Of a stretch of 64,000 nucleotides of DNA, positions 25,848-35,758 are shown piece after piece (the first letter of the stretch is position 1; every line of letters begins with the position of its first letter). The notes below the pieces were generated by a model. It did no database searches, was not told where the DNA came from, and saw only the letters and a list, made by a program, of their open reading frames with translations. The translations under genes were made by a program, and so were the position numbers. Source of the DNA: Salinimicrobium catena. Its GTDB lineage: Bacteria > Bacteroidota > Bacteroidia > Flavobacteriales > Flavobacteriaceae. The stretch covers positions 1 through 64,000 of the forward strand of contig NZ_FNGG01000004.1 of NCBI RefSeq assembly GCF_900102915.1. The letters run 5' to 3'.

Positions 25848-26800
25848 TCTACTAAGCTTTTTTCTATACTTTTTTTTGCCTTGTTAGAAAAAGGTCCAAA
25901 CTTGGAGAAAAACAAATAGGTCATCACCATTTTCATAAATTCGGATGGAAATAACACTCTATTACTAGAAGAAATTAAGAGTAATTTCAAATTCACTCCT
26001 CTCCTGTTAAAGAACGAATGGTTAATAAAATAATCCTTAAGATATCCTCTAAGCAGACGCTTATATCCAAACTTGTTACTTTCCGTTAACATCTGAGCCA
26101 CACTGGGAATGAAAAGGATTAAGGAACTCAAATAGGCTTGCGCAAATTCTTTTTTATCTTTTTTTTCAAGAGCATATCGAAAAACACTATCTGGGAGCAT
26201 ACGGTTCATTACTAAATACTTTACTTTTGGCCTTAACATTGCCCTTATATGGATTTCCGGATCATTAAGTCTGGGTAACAGGGGGTCAAAGCCGCTTAAT
26301 GATTTAACAAATTCTGTTTTCCAGAAAGTGCACATGGTTTGCCAGTGAATTTGGTAGGAAAGAAAATCACTGAGATACGATTTTCTTTTCGGAATTTCGA
26401 GGGGTTCCCTCTGACCATTTTTGTGCTCCAAAAGCATGGGGAAAATCCAGAAATCATGATCAGGATGAGAATTAGCGATCCTCATCCTCGAGGCTAGACA
26501 GAAATCGAGTAACAGATCATCTGAATCTAAAAATATGCAGAAATCACCTTTGGCTTGGTTTAATCCAATGTTCCGGCAGTGAGAAGCCCCTTTTGGCAGA
26601 GTTGTTCTTTTCAGGTATTTATACCGATTGTCTTTTTTAATATAATCTTGAATTACCTTTTCACTCTGGTCTGTACTACCGTCATCTACGATAATACATT
26701 CCCAATTGACAAAATGTTGGCTTTTCACCGAATCAAGAACGTCATTTAACAAATGAGCACGATTGAAGTTAGGGATTATTATTGAAATTAGAGCTGCCAA
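25844..26800 (-). CDS. Glycosyltransferase family 2
   Basis: A 318-residue GT-A enzyme with TTG start. ISIIIPNFNRAHLLNDVLDS, CIIVDDGSTDQSEKVIQD and FCIFLDSDDLLLDFCLAS give the canonical nucleotide and metal sites. LPRLNDPEIHIRAMLRP is the acceptor-side motif. The phrase PKGASHCRNIGLNQAKGDF is shared with the 19-21 kb GT2 genes, so at least four GT2 genes of this block look like one expanded subfamily. Confidence 0.92.
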   Translation of the reverse strand: MAALISIIIPNFNRAHLLNDVLDSVKSQHFVNWECIIVDDGSTDQSEKVIQDYIKKDNRYKYLKRTTLPKGASHCRNIGLNQAKGDFCIFLDSDDLLLDFCLASRMRIANSHPDHDFWIFPMLLEHKNGQREPLEIPKRKSYLSDFLSYQIHWQTMCTFWKTEFVKSLSGFDPLLPRLNDPEIHIRAMLRPKVKYLVMNRMLPDSVFRYALEKKDKKEFAQAYLSSLILFIPSVAQMLTESNKFGYKRLLRGYLKDYFINHSFFNRRGVNLKLLLISSSNRVLFPSEFMKMVMTYLFFSKFGPFSNKAKKSIEKSLVE

Positions 26801-26810
26801 TTATATCATG

Positions 26811-28031
26811 TTATAACAAATCACAGTAAATACTTTCCAATCTTTCTCCCAGTAAGGATGAATTATAATTATCAACCACAAAGTTTCTACCGTTTGCACC
26901 TATCTGCCTTTTTATAGAAGGATTCTTCACCAGAAACTCGATTTTATCTGCAAAACCCTTTAAATCGTTTTCCTTAATCACGAAACCTGTTTCTCCATCC
27001 ATTATACCATATTTCATCCCTCCAACGTCTGAGATCAAGACCGGAAGCTCCATGGCCTGAGCTTCCTGAATGACCAACCCTTGCGTCTCTGCACGTCTAT
27101 CTTTATCATATATTCCAGGTAAAAGAAATATATCTGATTCGTTCATTATCTGAACAATGCGTTCCTGAGGCAATGCTCCCAATAGGTTCACCTGACCTCC
27201 AAGGTCGTGTTTATCAATAAGAACTAAAAGACTTTCCTTCATTTCACCGTCTCCTGCAATCTTTAATTGGACATTCTTATATCCTCTACCGCACAAAATA
27301 TTCAAAATTTCTACCGCCAAATGAGGACCTTTTAATTCTATAAGTCGACCAACAAAGAGAATATTAAAATGACCATCTCCAGATGTGCTTTCTTTTCTTC
27401 TAAAAAGGTCTGTATCCAATCCCATAGGGAGTACTTCGATTTCTTTTCTCCTGGTCATCCTTTTCAACAAATCCCGGGCGTAAGGAGTGTTCACTGTCAT
27501 TAAATCCACCTCCTGAAAAAGTTTGAGATATTTTCTTTCCAATTGTGGAAGAAGAGCAGGATTAAGGTCATAACCATGAAAAGTTGTAACAAATCTTGAA
27601 CGGGAAAAGAACCCCAAGGATAACAAATCTGCCATATAAACTCCAGTAAAACCAAAATGAGCATGGATTATATCGAAACTCTGATCTTCCAAAATCCAAC
27701 TGTGCTTACGGAAAAAGTTAAAATCAAAGGATTTTGACTGATAAGAAAACAATTTAATTTTTTTAAAAAATCGTTTGAAATTGATGCATTCATGATTTCT
27801 AATTAAACAGCCCAAAAGCTCTAAATGTTTATTGCTCTTAGAAATAGTTTTAAAAGAAGTTATTTTCAACAAATTGTAACAAATAACCTTACTGTGGAGC
27901 AGAGGAGCATCAATTTCTTCTAAAGCGAACACCTTTACTTCGTGTCCTTTGTCTATCAGATCTGCAATTTGGTTTATAATAAAGGTCTGGCTAATTACCG
28001 GAAATTCACCTACTACAAAAGCAATTTTCAT
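26811..28031 (-). CDS. Glycosyltransferase family 4
   Basis: The preferred start is ATG at 28031 (MKIAFVVGEFPVISQTFIIN, the common GT4 opening for colanic-acid-type WcaL-like enzymes); a TTG 15 bases upstream gives the longest frame. The 406-residue product has HAHFGFTGVYMADLL, FHGYDLNPALLPQ, FNILFVGRLIELKGPHLAVE and the donor site ADLIFLLPG-like SDIFLLPGIYDKDRRAETQG with LVIQEAQAMELP. The insertion RRAETQG before the second glutamate is characteristic of this branch. It should add a hexose to a lipid-linked acceptor. Confidence 0.92.
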   Translation of the reverse strand: MKIAFVVGEFPVISQTFIINQIADLIDKGHEVKVFALEEIDAPLLHSKVICYNLLKITSFKTISKSNKHLELLGCLIRNHECINFKRFFKKIKLFSYQSKSFDFNFFRKHSWILEDQSFDIIHAHFGFTGVYMADLLSLGFFSRSRFVTTFHGYDLNPALLPQLERKYLKLFQEVDLMTVNTPYARDLLKRMTRRKEIEVLPMGLDTDLFRRKESTSGDGHFNILFVGRLIELKGPHLAVEILNILCGRGYKNVQLKIAGDGEMKESLLVLIDKHDLGGQVNLLGALPQERIVQIMNESDIFLLPGIYDKDRRAETQGLVIQEAQAMELPVLISDVGGMKYGIMDGETGFVIKENDLKGFADKIEFLVKNPSIKRQIGANGRNFVVDNYNSSLLGERLESIYCDLL

Positions 28032-28056
28032 ACTTCTTTTTCGCAAAATGTTGGAA

Positions 28057-28986
28057 TCAGGCTCTTAATTCTTTTTTATAAAAAAGCTTCTTAGAAACCT
28101 TTTTGTAATGATATTCTTGAAAACAATACAAATTATCGTGATTTGGTAAATCTTCTAATCCTTTTACTTTAATTAACGGCGTTAAACTATCCTTTCCGTT
28201 TTTTTGCTTATAGATATCATATCGAAACTTCTCTTTGAGAATGTAATAGAGCATATCTGCATTATAATCGCTTTTAACTTCTCTGCTAAACTCTATGCAG
28301 ATTATCGGTTTCTTAGGAGTCGTAAAATATTGCATCGATCCTTTCAACATAGGAATTTCAGATCCTTCTATATCAACTTTAAGAAAATCAATATTTTCAA
28401 TATCGAAATTCTTAATAAAATTGTCAAGTTTTTCCTTTTTCACTTCTTTCCCAGCAGTTTTGGAATTTTTTATGAGAGATGCCGCTCCACGGTTTATGTG
28501 TAAATTTTCAAATATAAATCCTACACCATCATCATCACTTAAGGCAGAGTTGATGGGTATAACATTTTTTACATTGTTATGCTTAAGATTTTCCAATAAG
28601 AGATCATACGTTGATACCAGTGGCTCAAATGCAAAAACTTTTCCGTTCCTACCAGTTAATCTACTGGCATGAATAGCTGTTAGCCCTATATTTGCTCCTA
28701 CATCAAATACGACATCGTTTCGATTGATTATATGATTAAAGCACCATAAGGTACCTTCTTCGTAAACACCGAATTCATAAATTTTTCTTTCAATTCCTTT
28801 GTCAGTCAAAGGATTTATTTTAAAAATATATCCATGTTTAGTCTTAACTGTCAAGTCATCGGCGAAATCTGGGATTAATTTTTTCAAAATTTTTTTAACC
28901 ACTCTTTTGCCTCTGAACTGTTTCTTTTTAAGGAGTGCTTCAAATTTTCTTATTGAATATAAATTCCACAAAATTTTATTCCTCAT
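28057..28986 (-). CDS. FkbM-family methyltransferase
   Basis: A 309-residue FkbM methyltransferase. NDVVFDVGANIGLTAIHASR is motif I, KVFAFEPLVSTYDLLLEN the ribose site, and IDFLKVDIEGSEIPMLKGS the strand-4 hallmark. The first 45 residues are basic and variable. It is the second FkbM in this block and sits directly downstream of the Wzt gene, suggesting a role in methylating the exported glycan, possibly as a chain-end cap, though this is inference. Confidence 0.9.
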   Translation of the reverse strand: MRNKILWNLYSIRKFEALLKKKQFRGKRVVKKILKKLIPDFADDLTVKTKHGYIFKINPLTDKGIERKIYEFGVYEEGTLWCFNHIINRNDVVFDVGANIGLTAIHASRLTGRNGKVFAFEPLVSTYDLLLENLKHNNVKNVIPINSALSDDDGVGFIFENLHINRGAASLIKNSKTAGKEVKKEKLDNFIKNFDIENIDFLKVDIEGSEIPMLKGSMQYFTTPKKPIICIEFSREVKSDYNADMLYYILKEKFRYDIYKQKNGKDSLTPLIKVKGLEDLPNHDNLYCFQEYHYKKVSKKLFYKKELRA

Positions 28987-29022
28987 TCTCTATAATCTCT
29001 GACAACCAGTTAAATATTATGT

Positions 29023-30249
29023 TCATTTGTTAATCTCTCCATTGATGCTTTCATATTCGGAATTCAAAAGAAAAGATGGCCATAGGTCTGTCTCGTGTAA
29101 AATTTGAAATACAAGAACATTGTTTATCCTTAAAAGGGGAGCCTCTATTCTTCCTTGAGATACATATAAGTTTAAGTAATAAAAACCTTTCGATAATTGT
29201 ATTTCTTTATGTTTTAAGATAAATTCAATTCTATTATTTCTTATTTCAATTTGAGTGTTTTCTTGGTTTTCTTCTAAAAGTGCAACGGGGCGCTGTTCCT
29301 TATCAAAAATAAATATGCTGAATTTTGGAATTTCATTAAGGTTGATATTTTTAAATATGAAATGAATTTTAAATTCATCCCTCCATTTCAGCTGAGGTAT
29401 ATTTCGTTCGTAGCCCTCCACGTTGAGTAATTCCACTTTTTCAAGTTGTATGCTCTCATCATCAAATAAAACATTAGAATTATCACTACTAAAACTGGAA
29501 TAATATAAATCTATAGCCTTTGAAACATTAGTTCCCTGAAAAATGGCTTCCCCTTGGTTGAGAAGTAAAATTTGATTACATATTCTGGAAACCATTGGCA
29601 TACTATGGGAGACAAAAAGGATCGCTGTATTAGGTAAAATTCTATCTATGGTTTTAATACATTTTAAAGCAAAACCTAAATCACCCACTGCCAACACTTC
29701 ATCAATAATTAGCACGTCCGGTTCCATCTGAGCGGCTACAGCAAAACCCAGCCGCACCTTCATCCCGCTGCTATAGTTCTGCACAGGCATATCTATAAAT
29801 TCCCGTATCTCGGCAAAATCAATGATCTCCTCCAGTTTCTTATTGATCTCTTGCCTGCTAAAGCCCAAAACCGCCCCATTGTTATAGATATTTTCCCTGC
29901 CGGTTAGGATAGGATTAAAGCCGGCCCCCAATTCAATGAGTGCTCCAACCTTGCCCTTAATAGTAACCTTCCCCGCGTCAGGTTTGATAAGCCCGTTTAG
30001 GATCTTCAGTAAAGTGGATTTTCCGGCTCCGTTGTGACCGATCAACCCCAGGCACTCTCCCCGGCGAAGTTCAAAAGATACATCCTTTACCGCCCAGAAC
30101 TCCTTTTCCCGTAACAAACGTTCTGATGTGTTACCTCGAAAATTTGAAAAAAGATCCTTCAATCCATACCATAAACTTAATTTCAAATCCTTACAGAACT
30201 TTTTGGAAAGCCCTTCAACCTTTACCAAGACTTCCTTTTCTTCCTTCAT
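29023..30249 (-). CDS. wzt: ABC transporter ATPase for polysaccharide export (Wzt-like)
   Basis: A 408-residue ATPase. GLIGHNGAGKSTLLKILNGL (Walker A), VQNYSSGMKVRLGFAVAAQ (signature) and DVLIIDEVLAVGDLGFALKC (Walker B and D-loop) lie in the first 240 residues. The remaining 165 residues form a beta-rich domain as in Wzt proteins that bind the capped end of O-polysaccharide. ATG at 30249 is preferred; an in-frame TTG lies 6 bases upstream. It overlaps the permease gene and so is coupled with it. The C-terminal domain suggests chain-end recognition. Confidence 0.93.
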   Translation of the reverse strand: MKEEKEVLVKVEGLSKKFCKDLKLSLWYGLKDLFSNFRGNTSERLLREKEFWAVKDVSFELRRGECLGLIGHNGAGKSTLLKILNGLIKPDAGKVTIKGKVGALIELGAGFNPILTGRENIYNNGAVLGFSRQEINKKLEEIIDFAEIREFIDMPVQNYSSGMKVRLGFAVAAQMEPDVLIIDEVLAVGDLGFALKCIKTIDRILPNTAILFVSHSMPMVSRICNQILLLNQGEAIFQGTNVSKAIDLYYSSFSSDNSNVLFDDESIQLEKVELLNVEGYERNIPQLKWRDEFKIHFIFKNINLNEIPKFSIFIFDKEQRPVALLEENQENTQIEIRNNRIEFILKHKEIQLSKGFYYLNLYVSQGRIEAPLLRINNVLVFQILHETDLWPSFLLNSEYESINGEINK

Positions 30250-30251
30250 AA

Positions 30252-31094
30252 TCAAGCGCTTCGTTCTACTATTATGGGAATTGAGATCCTGTAAGATAAC
30301 AGGGCTACTACAAAAAGTGGCACAGTCAGAGCCAGGATAATCAAATAATACGTTAAATACTCAGGACTGGCACCGGTGATCAGGTCCCTACTGGTTAATA
30401 TAATGGGTGTAAATGGGTTGATCTCCATGATCGTTCGCATGATTCCCTGTTCCGGCACCGAATAGACCACAGGAGTGATATACATTAAAAAACTGAAACC
30501 CATACCAATTATTTTTGAGACATCATTGTATAGCATCCCAATTGGCGTAAGGAATAATCCTATAGTCACCCCAAATAAAACCGCTCCTAAAATTACAATA
30601 GGAAGTAAAAGTAGACTCCAGTGGAAACCTATACCAAAGAGGAAAACAAAAGCCACCAACAAAAGGATCTTGATGGATGAATTGAAGAGGAGTTTATATA
30701 TCCCTGAGACGATCAGCGCCTCCTTAGGAAAGTTGATCTTGCTAAGAAGCCCCCGTGCTGATTTCGTACTTCCCGATGGGGAATTAATTGCTTCTGTAAT
30801 TATAGACCATAAGAGAGTCCCTGTAAAGGCATATACAGGATAGGGTATCCCTGTCTCAGTGATTTTAATTGTTCCTGATAGATTTAAAAATACCCACACC
30901 GCTGCAGTGGCAAGAGGGGTAAGGAAAGCCCATATGATCCCAAGATAGGACTGCCGGTACTGAGCTTTGATATCCCGCTCCGCAAGTTGTCGAGCGAGAA
31001 AACGGGAATTATAGATGTCTCTGAAACTTTCTTTAAAAAGTTTTCCCGGCCTAACATTGCTTTCTTTCTGATATATGCGCGTCTCTAAAGCCAA
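30252..31094 (-). CDS. wzm: ABC-2 polysaccharide export permease (Wzm-like)
   Basis: A 280-residue inner-membrane protein with six hydrophobic segments. The N-terminal cytoplasmic part contains LAERDIKAQYRQSYLGIIWA, the coupling-helix signature of ABC-2 exporters, followed by LTPLATAAVWVFLNLSG. MGFSFLMYITPVVYSVPEQ and INPFTPIILTSRDLITG are the usual C-terminal motifs. The TTG start gives a plausible N-terminus. With Wzt it would export lipid-linked polysaccharide across the inner membrane. Confidence 0.93.
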   Translation of the reverse strand: MALETRIYQKESNVRPGKLFKESFRDIYNSRFLARQLAERDIKAQYRQSYLGIIWAFLTPLATAAVWVFLNLSGTIKITETGIPYPVYAFTGTLLWSIITEAINSPSGSTKSARGLLSKINFPKEALIVSGIYKLLFNSSIKILLLVAFVFLFGIGFHWSLLLLPIVILGAVLFGVTIGLFLTPIGMLYNDVSKIIGMGFSFLMYITPVVYSVPEQGIMRTIMEINPFTPIILTSRDLITGASPEYLTYYLIILALTVPLFVVALLSYRISIPIIVERSA

Positions 31095-31111
31095 TTTCTT
31101 TTAGGTTTTTG

Positions 31112-32251
31112 CTAAACAATAATTTCGCGACAGTCAGCAACTTTAAATTCTTCACGAAGAACTTTCCTGAATTCATTTGCAGCATTTTTTTTATCCATCC
31201 TTAAAAACTGCTCTGTCTCTTTCAGAGTTATAGAACTAATACCATTTTCCATTATACTCTCCATCTTTTCTACTAGCTCCCTGGTTGAAAACTCAGAGGT
31301 AACCTGTCGTAATTTATCGGGAACAGCTTCGAGGACCCCACCACAGGGAAAGCTTATTACCGGGATATTAAAAGAGGCTGCTTCCATTGCCGAAAGAGAA
31401 AAAGACTCGCTAAAAGACGTAAGGAGGTAACCATTTAATATATTCAAATATTCAAAATAATCGTCCTCACGTTTTTCAATAAACTGAACTTTTTCCTGAA
31501 GTCCTTTTTTCTTTACACTTTTTATTAAGTACTCTTCATAAATATCATTCCCTCTTGTTCCAATCCACAAAAATTTCACATTTTCAAACCTTTGGAGTAA
31601 AATTTCTGCAGCTGCTATGAACATCGCCGGATTTTTATTTAAGGTTAAGGCTCCGGACATTCCCCAAACAAAGTCTTTTTCTCCGAAACCTAATTCCTTT
31701 CTAATTGACCTCTGGGCTAGAGGTAAAGAAAACTTCTCAAAGTTTACAGCCGGATACAAAACTTTGATCTTTTCTTGCCTTCCCAGTAAATTCAAATATT
31801 GCTTTACATGATTAGAAGAACAGAAAACAAGATCTGCTTCTGCTAGTATCTTATTGAATTTCTGAGAATCTATTCCGGACAACATCTGCTCTGTTTCATG
31901 AACGTATAAAATAACTTTCGTTCCTCCTGAGCGAAACAGATCAAAATATTTAAAAGACAAGAATGTATTTAAAATAATGTAATCAAACTTTTTATTACCA
32001 AGACGCTTCTCAAAGTCCGTCGTTGGATTTAAGGCCTTCTTCAATTTGCCGATAAAACTCTTTCTTTTTGATCTTTTTCCAGAATGATAAACTTTAATCT
32101 TATCCGATACATCCTGTTTCAGATCAGGGTCTAATTGAGGAGTATAAATACTAATGTCAAAAACTTGATTTAAACCTTCACAAAGGTTGAACAGGGCAAT
32201 TTCTGAACCCGATCTTCCGAAAAATGGAGTAATTGCTAAAATGCTTTCCAT
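31112..32251 (-). CDS. Glycosyltransferase family 4
   Basis: A 379-residue GT-B enzyme. It opens ILAITPFFGRSGSEIALFNL, with the SGSE loop. DFVWGMSGALTLNKNPAMFI starts the second domain and GYLLTSFSESFSLSAMEAAS provides the donor-site glutamates. It shares one base with the stop of the upstream gene (TAATG). Sugar unknown. Confidence 0.9.
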   Translation of the reverse strand: MESILAITPFFGRSGSEIALFNLCEGLNQVFDISIYTPQLDPDLKQDVSDKIKVYHSGKRSKRKSFIGKLKKALNPTTDFEKRLGNKKFDYIILNTFLSFKYFDLFRSGGTKVILYVHETEQMLSGIDSQKFNKILAEADLVFCSSNHVKQYLNLLGRQEKIKVLYPAVNFEKFSLPLAQRSIRKELGFGEKDFVWGMSGALTLNKNPAMFIAAAEILLQRFENVKFLWIGTRGNDIYEEYLIKSVKKKGLQEKVQFIEKREDDYFEYLNILNGYLLTSFSESFSLSAMEAASFNIPVISFPCGGVLEAVPDKLRQVTSEFSTRELVEKMESIMENGISSITLKETEQFLRMDKKNAANEFRKVLREEFKVADCREIIV

Positions 32252-33087
32252 TATAAGTTGAAAAAGGGGCAGGTTCTAATTAGATTCATTTGCACCTTTT
32301 GTAAGGTAGGTAAATGTGGAAGGGAACGATCATTACTAAAAGAACGACTCATCAAGTCCTCTGTAAAATCAAATGGTTTGTACAACCTAATTCCAACAGA
32401 CATGAAATAGTCATTAAATTTTATATCATCCCCGTCGAGGCGCTCTGAAAACTGTACCCAAATTGCCTTTATTCCGTAAGCATGTGCAACAATAAGTCCA
32501 TGAAGCGAGGAAGAAAAAACTATTTTTGAAGTAGCGATCTTATCAATAATTAATTCCACATCGGTAACTTTTAAATCCAGGATCTCGTAACCCTTTTGAT
32601 CCTTAAACTTTTTCTTTACATCACCATAATCCATATAATGTGGAATTATGGTGATAATATCCCTTTGTTTTTTTTTAGGCGCAGGATAAACCATTGGACA
32701 TAGTAGGGCGGGATCACCCCAAATCGGCTCCATTTTTTCCCCACTAGCCAATACTCTACTATAGGAAATTGGTCCTCTAACTGCCAAAAAGTTAGACGGC
32801 TTAATTCTACTGTGAGAATTTATCACTCCCGCCCCCCAAACGATACAGTTTTTGTGAGCTTGTTCAAGTATACTCCCAATTACGAAGAAAATCTTAGTTT
32901 TTTTTAGAGTTTTTTTTGAATTCCATTCCACTCCTTTTCCAGAAATCTTCTTCACCAGCCAGGGTACCAGTGCATCCCCAAAATTCTCCCAATCCTTCCC
33001 CGCTATGTATTTATTGGAAGACCAAAATACCTTAATTGACTTTTCCTCGTTTCTCTTTTGAAAAATATATTTATACAGTCTCTTCAA
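32251..33087 (-). CDS. Polysaccharide pyruvyl transferase family protein
   Basis: A 278-residue GT-B-like enzyme of the CsaB/ExoV pyruvyltransferase family, which adds a pyruvate ketal from phosphoenolpyruvate. NFGDALVPWLVKKISGKGVE matches the family start, IVWGAGVINSHSRIKPSNFL and FLAVRGPISYSRVLASGEK the middle, PIWGDPALLCPM follows, and FSSSLHGLIVAHAYGIKAIW is the C-terminal signature. A related gene lies at 35,995 with a repeat-modified N-terminus. Confidence 0.9.
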   Translation of the reverse strand: MKRLYKYIFQKRNEEKSIKVFWSSNKYIAGKDWENFGDALVPWLVKKISGKGVEWNSKKTLKKTKIFFVIGSILEQAHKNCIVWGAGVINSHSRIKPSNFLAVRGPISYSRVLASGEKMEPIWGDPALLCPMVYPAPKKKQRDIITIIPHYMDYGDVKKKFKDQKGYEILDLKVTDVELIIDKIATSKIVFSSSLHGLIVAHAYGIKAIWVQFSERLDGDDIKFNDYFMSVGIRLYKPFDFTEDLMSRSFSNDRSLPHLPTLQKVQMNLIRTCPFFNL

Positions 33088-33097
33088 ATATCTATGT

Positions 33098-34033
33098 TTA
33101 TAATAAAAAAAGGCTTCTTTTCAATGAATAAAGGTAAGATTTGAAAGGTCCAAGAGAATTAGATTTTTTCATAGCCTTCTGAAGCAAAGTAAAGGAATCC
33201 TGAAATTTTTTTTCTTTGTTGTAACTTGCCATTAATCCAAGTGTTCTTTTCTGAATTTCTTGCTCCACTATCTCTCTTCTATTATAGAATAAAGTATCTT
33301 CCTTGATCCTTTCAAGAATAGCGATAATTACTTCACCCATTTTGCTTTTACTTTTTCGCAAAGCTGTAGAGGTTCCATAATCCTTTCTGTAAACTGCTGT
33401 GATCTCATCCATGAATTTTATTTTCCCTCCCTCTTTAAGAATCCACAAGTAGGTAGGCCAATCTCCAAAGGGAAGATCTTTCATCCAGCCTTTCATGTTT
33501 TTGGAAAGAGGAATTTTCTGGAACATTGCCGTTACAGAAGTAATATAATTCCCTTTTAGCAGATCTTCAAAAGAAGATATTTCCCGCAGTTTAGAGACAT
33601 CTCTAACATCTGCCTTTCCCGAGGGATAAATATTTCGGTTATTGGTAAAAACAATTTTAAATTCTGGGTTATCCTCTAAAAACTCGACTTGCTTCTGAAG
33701 TTTAAGAGGATCTATCCAATAATCGTCACCATCACATATTGCAACATATTTTCCGGTGCATGCTTCATAAGTTTTCACATAGTTAGCCCCTATACCCAAG
33801 TTGTTTTCATTCAGGAGAAGTTTTATATTGCTCGGATATTTTCGCTCATAAAGTTTACAAATCTCACGAGTGCCATCCGTACTGAAATCATCTCCAATAA
33901 CCAATTGTAAAGTGAAATCGGTCTGCTGCATCAGCACTCCCTCAATCGCTTGTGCCACGTATTGCTCTTGATTATAGGTAAGCATAAATACGCTGACCAT
34001 TGGTTGCATATTTTCTTTCTGTTGAGCTTTCAT
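33098..34033 (-). CDS. Glycosyltransferase family 2
   Basis: A 311-residue GT-A enzyme, first gene of the minus-strand block ending at 19,234. VSVFMLTYNQEQYVAQAIEG, LVIGDDFSTDGTREICKLY and YVAICDGDDYWIDPLKLQKQ (metal site) are canonical; DLPFGDWPTYLWILK is the acceptor motif. A perfect -7 element on the minus strand lies 35 bases upstream of the ATG, so this is probably the operon's start. Confidence 0.92.
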   Translation of the reverse strand: MKAQQKENMQPMVSVFMLTYNQEQYVAQAIEGVLMQQTDFTLQLVIGDDFSTDGTREICKLYERKYPSNIKLLLNENNLGIGANYVKTYEACTGKYVAICDGDDYWIDPLKLQKQVEFLEDNPEFKIVFTNNRNIYPSGKADVRDVSKLREISSFEDLLKGNYITSVTAMFQKIPLSKNMKGWMKDLPFGDWPTYLWILKEGGKIKFMDEITAVYRKDYGTSTALRKSKSKMGEVIIAILERIKEDTLFYNRREIVEQEIQKRTLGLMASYNKEKKFQDSFTLLQKAMKKSNSLGPFKSYLYSLKRSLFLL

Positions 34034-34067
34034 AGAGGCAATTTAATAAACCAGAAACGAGGACATT

Positions 34068-34075
34068 CAAAGATA
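34068..34075 (-). promoter_or_regulatory. Bacteroidota -7 promoter element for the 34-19 kb block
   Basis: On the minus strand the bases read TATCTTTG, an exact TAnnTTTG, 35 bases before the GT2 start codon. I see no good -33 element at normal spacing. Confidence 0.5.
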
Positions 34076-34126
34076 AAAGAGGAAAAATGTTTTTAAGTAA
34101 CTATTTTTATCTCCAAACAGGCGGAA

Positions 34127-34918
34127 ATGGAATTAAAAGATTCAATCATCATACATGGGCCGGGAAAAAGCGGCACTACACTGCTGAACGATATCCTTGC
34201 TCTTCATCCCGACCTCTATTGGATCTCAACTTATTTAAACCGTTATCCTGATCTGCCTATTCTATCTGTTTTGAACAACCTCCAGGCGACTCGAATAGTT
34301 GAAAAGTACTCCAGAGATAAAAAAAAATTTCCCCGACCGGCCGAAGCATTTAATTTCTATTCTCATTACATACCTGATTTTCGTCTAAATAAGTCTTCTT
34401 TTGATCCCAAAGAGATCAAAAGTCTCCAACAGGCTTTACACAGAATTGGAAACTTTCAAAAAGGAGGGAGACTGATCACCAAGATCACCGGTCCATCCAG
34501 AGCTGATTTCCTGGAGCAGGTTTTTGAGAATCCTTACGTCATCTGGATAGACAGAGAACCAAAGTCCATTATCACCTCTTATTTCAAGTACAAATGGCGT
34601 TACAAAGACCGGGAGGAGCAATTTGCTGCTAAACCGAAAAAAGAACTTATCAAAGAATACACTGAATACTATAACTGGATCAATAAAGAAAAGGAGAGGC
34701 TTAGACACTTCCGGTTTAAAAAAGTTTCTTACGAAGCTTTTGTTGAGGATCCTACGGGTTTTTTCGAGGATCTGTGCCTGTTTCTCGATCTTGACTATTC
34801 ACCTTCCTTTCAAAAAACGGTTTTGAGCTGGAATATTCGGAAAAACACTAATGAGCAATACAAGAAATTCTTCAATGAAGAAGAACTGGAGTATTTAAAT
34901 GATCTGCTAACTCTTTAG
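34127..34918 (+). CDS. Sulfotransferase family protein
   Basis: A 263-residue protein. IIIHGPGKSGTTLLNDILAL is the PAPS-binding P-loop (5'-phosphosulfate loop) and YVIWIDREPKSIITSYFKYK the 3'-phosphate-binding helix. EAFVEDPTGFFEDLCLFLDL is the usual family C-terminal region. It would sulfate a glycan hydroxyl using PAPS. It is divergent from the 34-19 kb block and overlaps the convergent methyltransferase by 12 bases. A second sulfotransferase lies at 38,396. Confidence 0.88.
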   Translation: MELKDSIIIHGPGKSGTTLLNDILALHPDLYWISTYLNRYPDLPILSVLNNLQATRIVEKYSRDKKKFPRPAEAFNFYSHYIPDFRLNKSSFDPKEIKSLQQALHRIGNFQKGGRLITKITGPSRADFLEQVFENPYVIWIDREPKSIITSYFKYKWRYKDREEQFAAKPKKELIKEYTEYYNWINKEKERLRHFRFKKVSYEAFVEDPTGFFEDLCLFLDLDYSPSFQKTVLSWNIRKNTNEQYKKFFNEEELEYLNDLLTL

Positions 34919-35758
34919 ATTATCCAAAGGCCTTCGATAAGCTATCAATTGGCTTCGAGTGAAAGGCCGATTAATAAAGTCGGGGAAATCTATTTCTTTC
35001 TCTAATGCCCATTTTTTAAAACGATTCCTTTTTTCTCCCCATTTAAAAATTTTACTGAACCTTTCGAGGGTTCCCACAGGTAGTACCTTCACGTCTTGGA
35101 AAATTTCTTTTCCTACGGTCTCGAAATGTCTGGAGCTTAGGGAACGCTCTGGATGCGGATCTGCTTCCTTCCATTTCCTGAAAGCCTTTTTATCGAATTT
35201 TGAAGGCCTCTTACCAACCGGAACATGCCATCTTATTTTATCTAATAGCATCGAGTTCACCGCAGGTTCAAAAAAACGGGCTTCTCCATCCGGCTTTAGC
35301 AGCCTTGCCGTTTCTTTTAAAAATTGTCTTTCAACCGGCAAAGTAAGATGGTGTAAAAAAGCTTTTCCCACCACAAAATCAAAACTGGCCGAAGGAAGAT
35401 CATTCTTCAGAAAATCTCCTTCCACGAAGACAATTGGGTATCTGAAATTAAAATTTTCATTGAGCCTTTTAACAATCTCCCTGCTGGAAAAAGCAATATC
35501 ATTGGCGTAGACCTCAGCTCCCAGGGCCGCCATCACCGCTGCGTTGATGCAATTGCCGCAACCCATTTCCAGTACTTTCTTGCCTTTCAGCTTTTCACGA
35601 AAATTACCCTGATACAAAGCGAACCAGCTGGTTTCGGTAGTAGTGGCCGAATCCAGGAATTCATCCAGGTGATTGATCCAGTACAGAATGTTCTTTATGT
35701 CATAATTGGCATAAAGTTTCTCATAATGGTCTTTATTCTTTTCCTGGTTATTTTTCAT
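34907..35758 (-). CDS. Class I SAM-dependent methyltransferase
   Basis: A 283-residue methyltransferase. GKKVLEMGCGNCINAAVMAA is motif I, AEVYANDIAFSSREIVKRL the acidic site, and ASFDFVVGKAFLHHLTLPVE the strand-4 motif with HHL. The C-terminal 90 residues are basic. It converges with the sulfotransferase with overlapping 3' ends. A heptamer block begins within its start codon (35758) and runs upstream, so repeat DNA forms its leader. Confidence 0.87.
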   Translation of the reverse strand: MKNNQEKNKDHYEKLYANYDIKNILYWINHLDEFLDSATTTETSWFALYQGNFREKLKGKKVLEMGCGNCINAAVMAALGAEVYANDIAFSSREIVKRLNENFNFRYPIVFVEGDFLKNDLPSASFDFVVGKAFLHHLTLPVERQFLKETARLLKPDGEARFFEPAVNSMLLDKIRWHVPVGKRPSKFDKKAFRKWKEADPHPERSLSSRHFETVGKEIFQDVKVLPVGTLERFSKIFKWGEKRNRFKKWALEKEIDFPDFINRPFTRSQLIAYRRPLDNLKS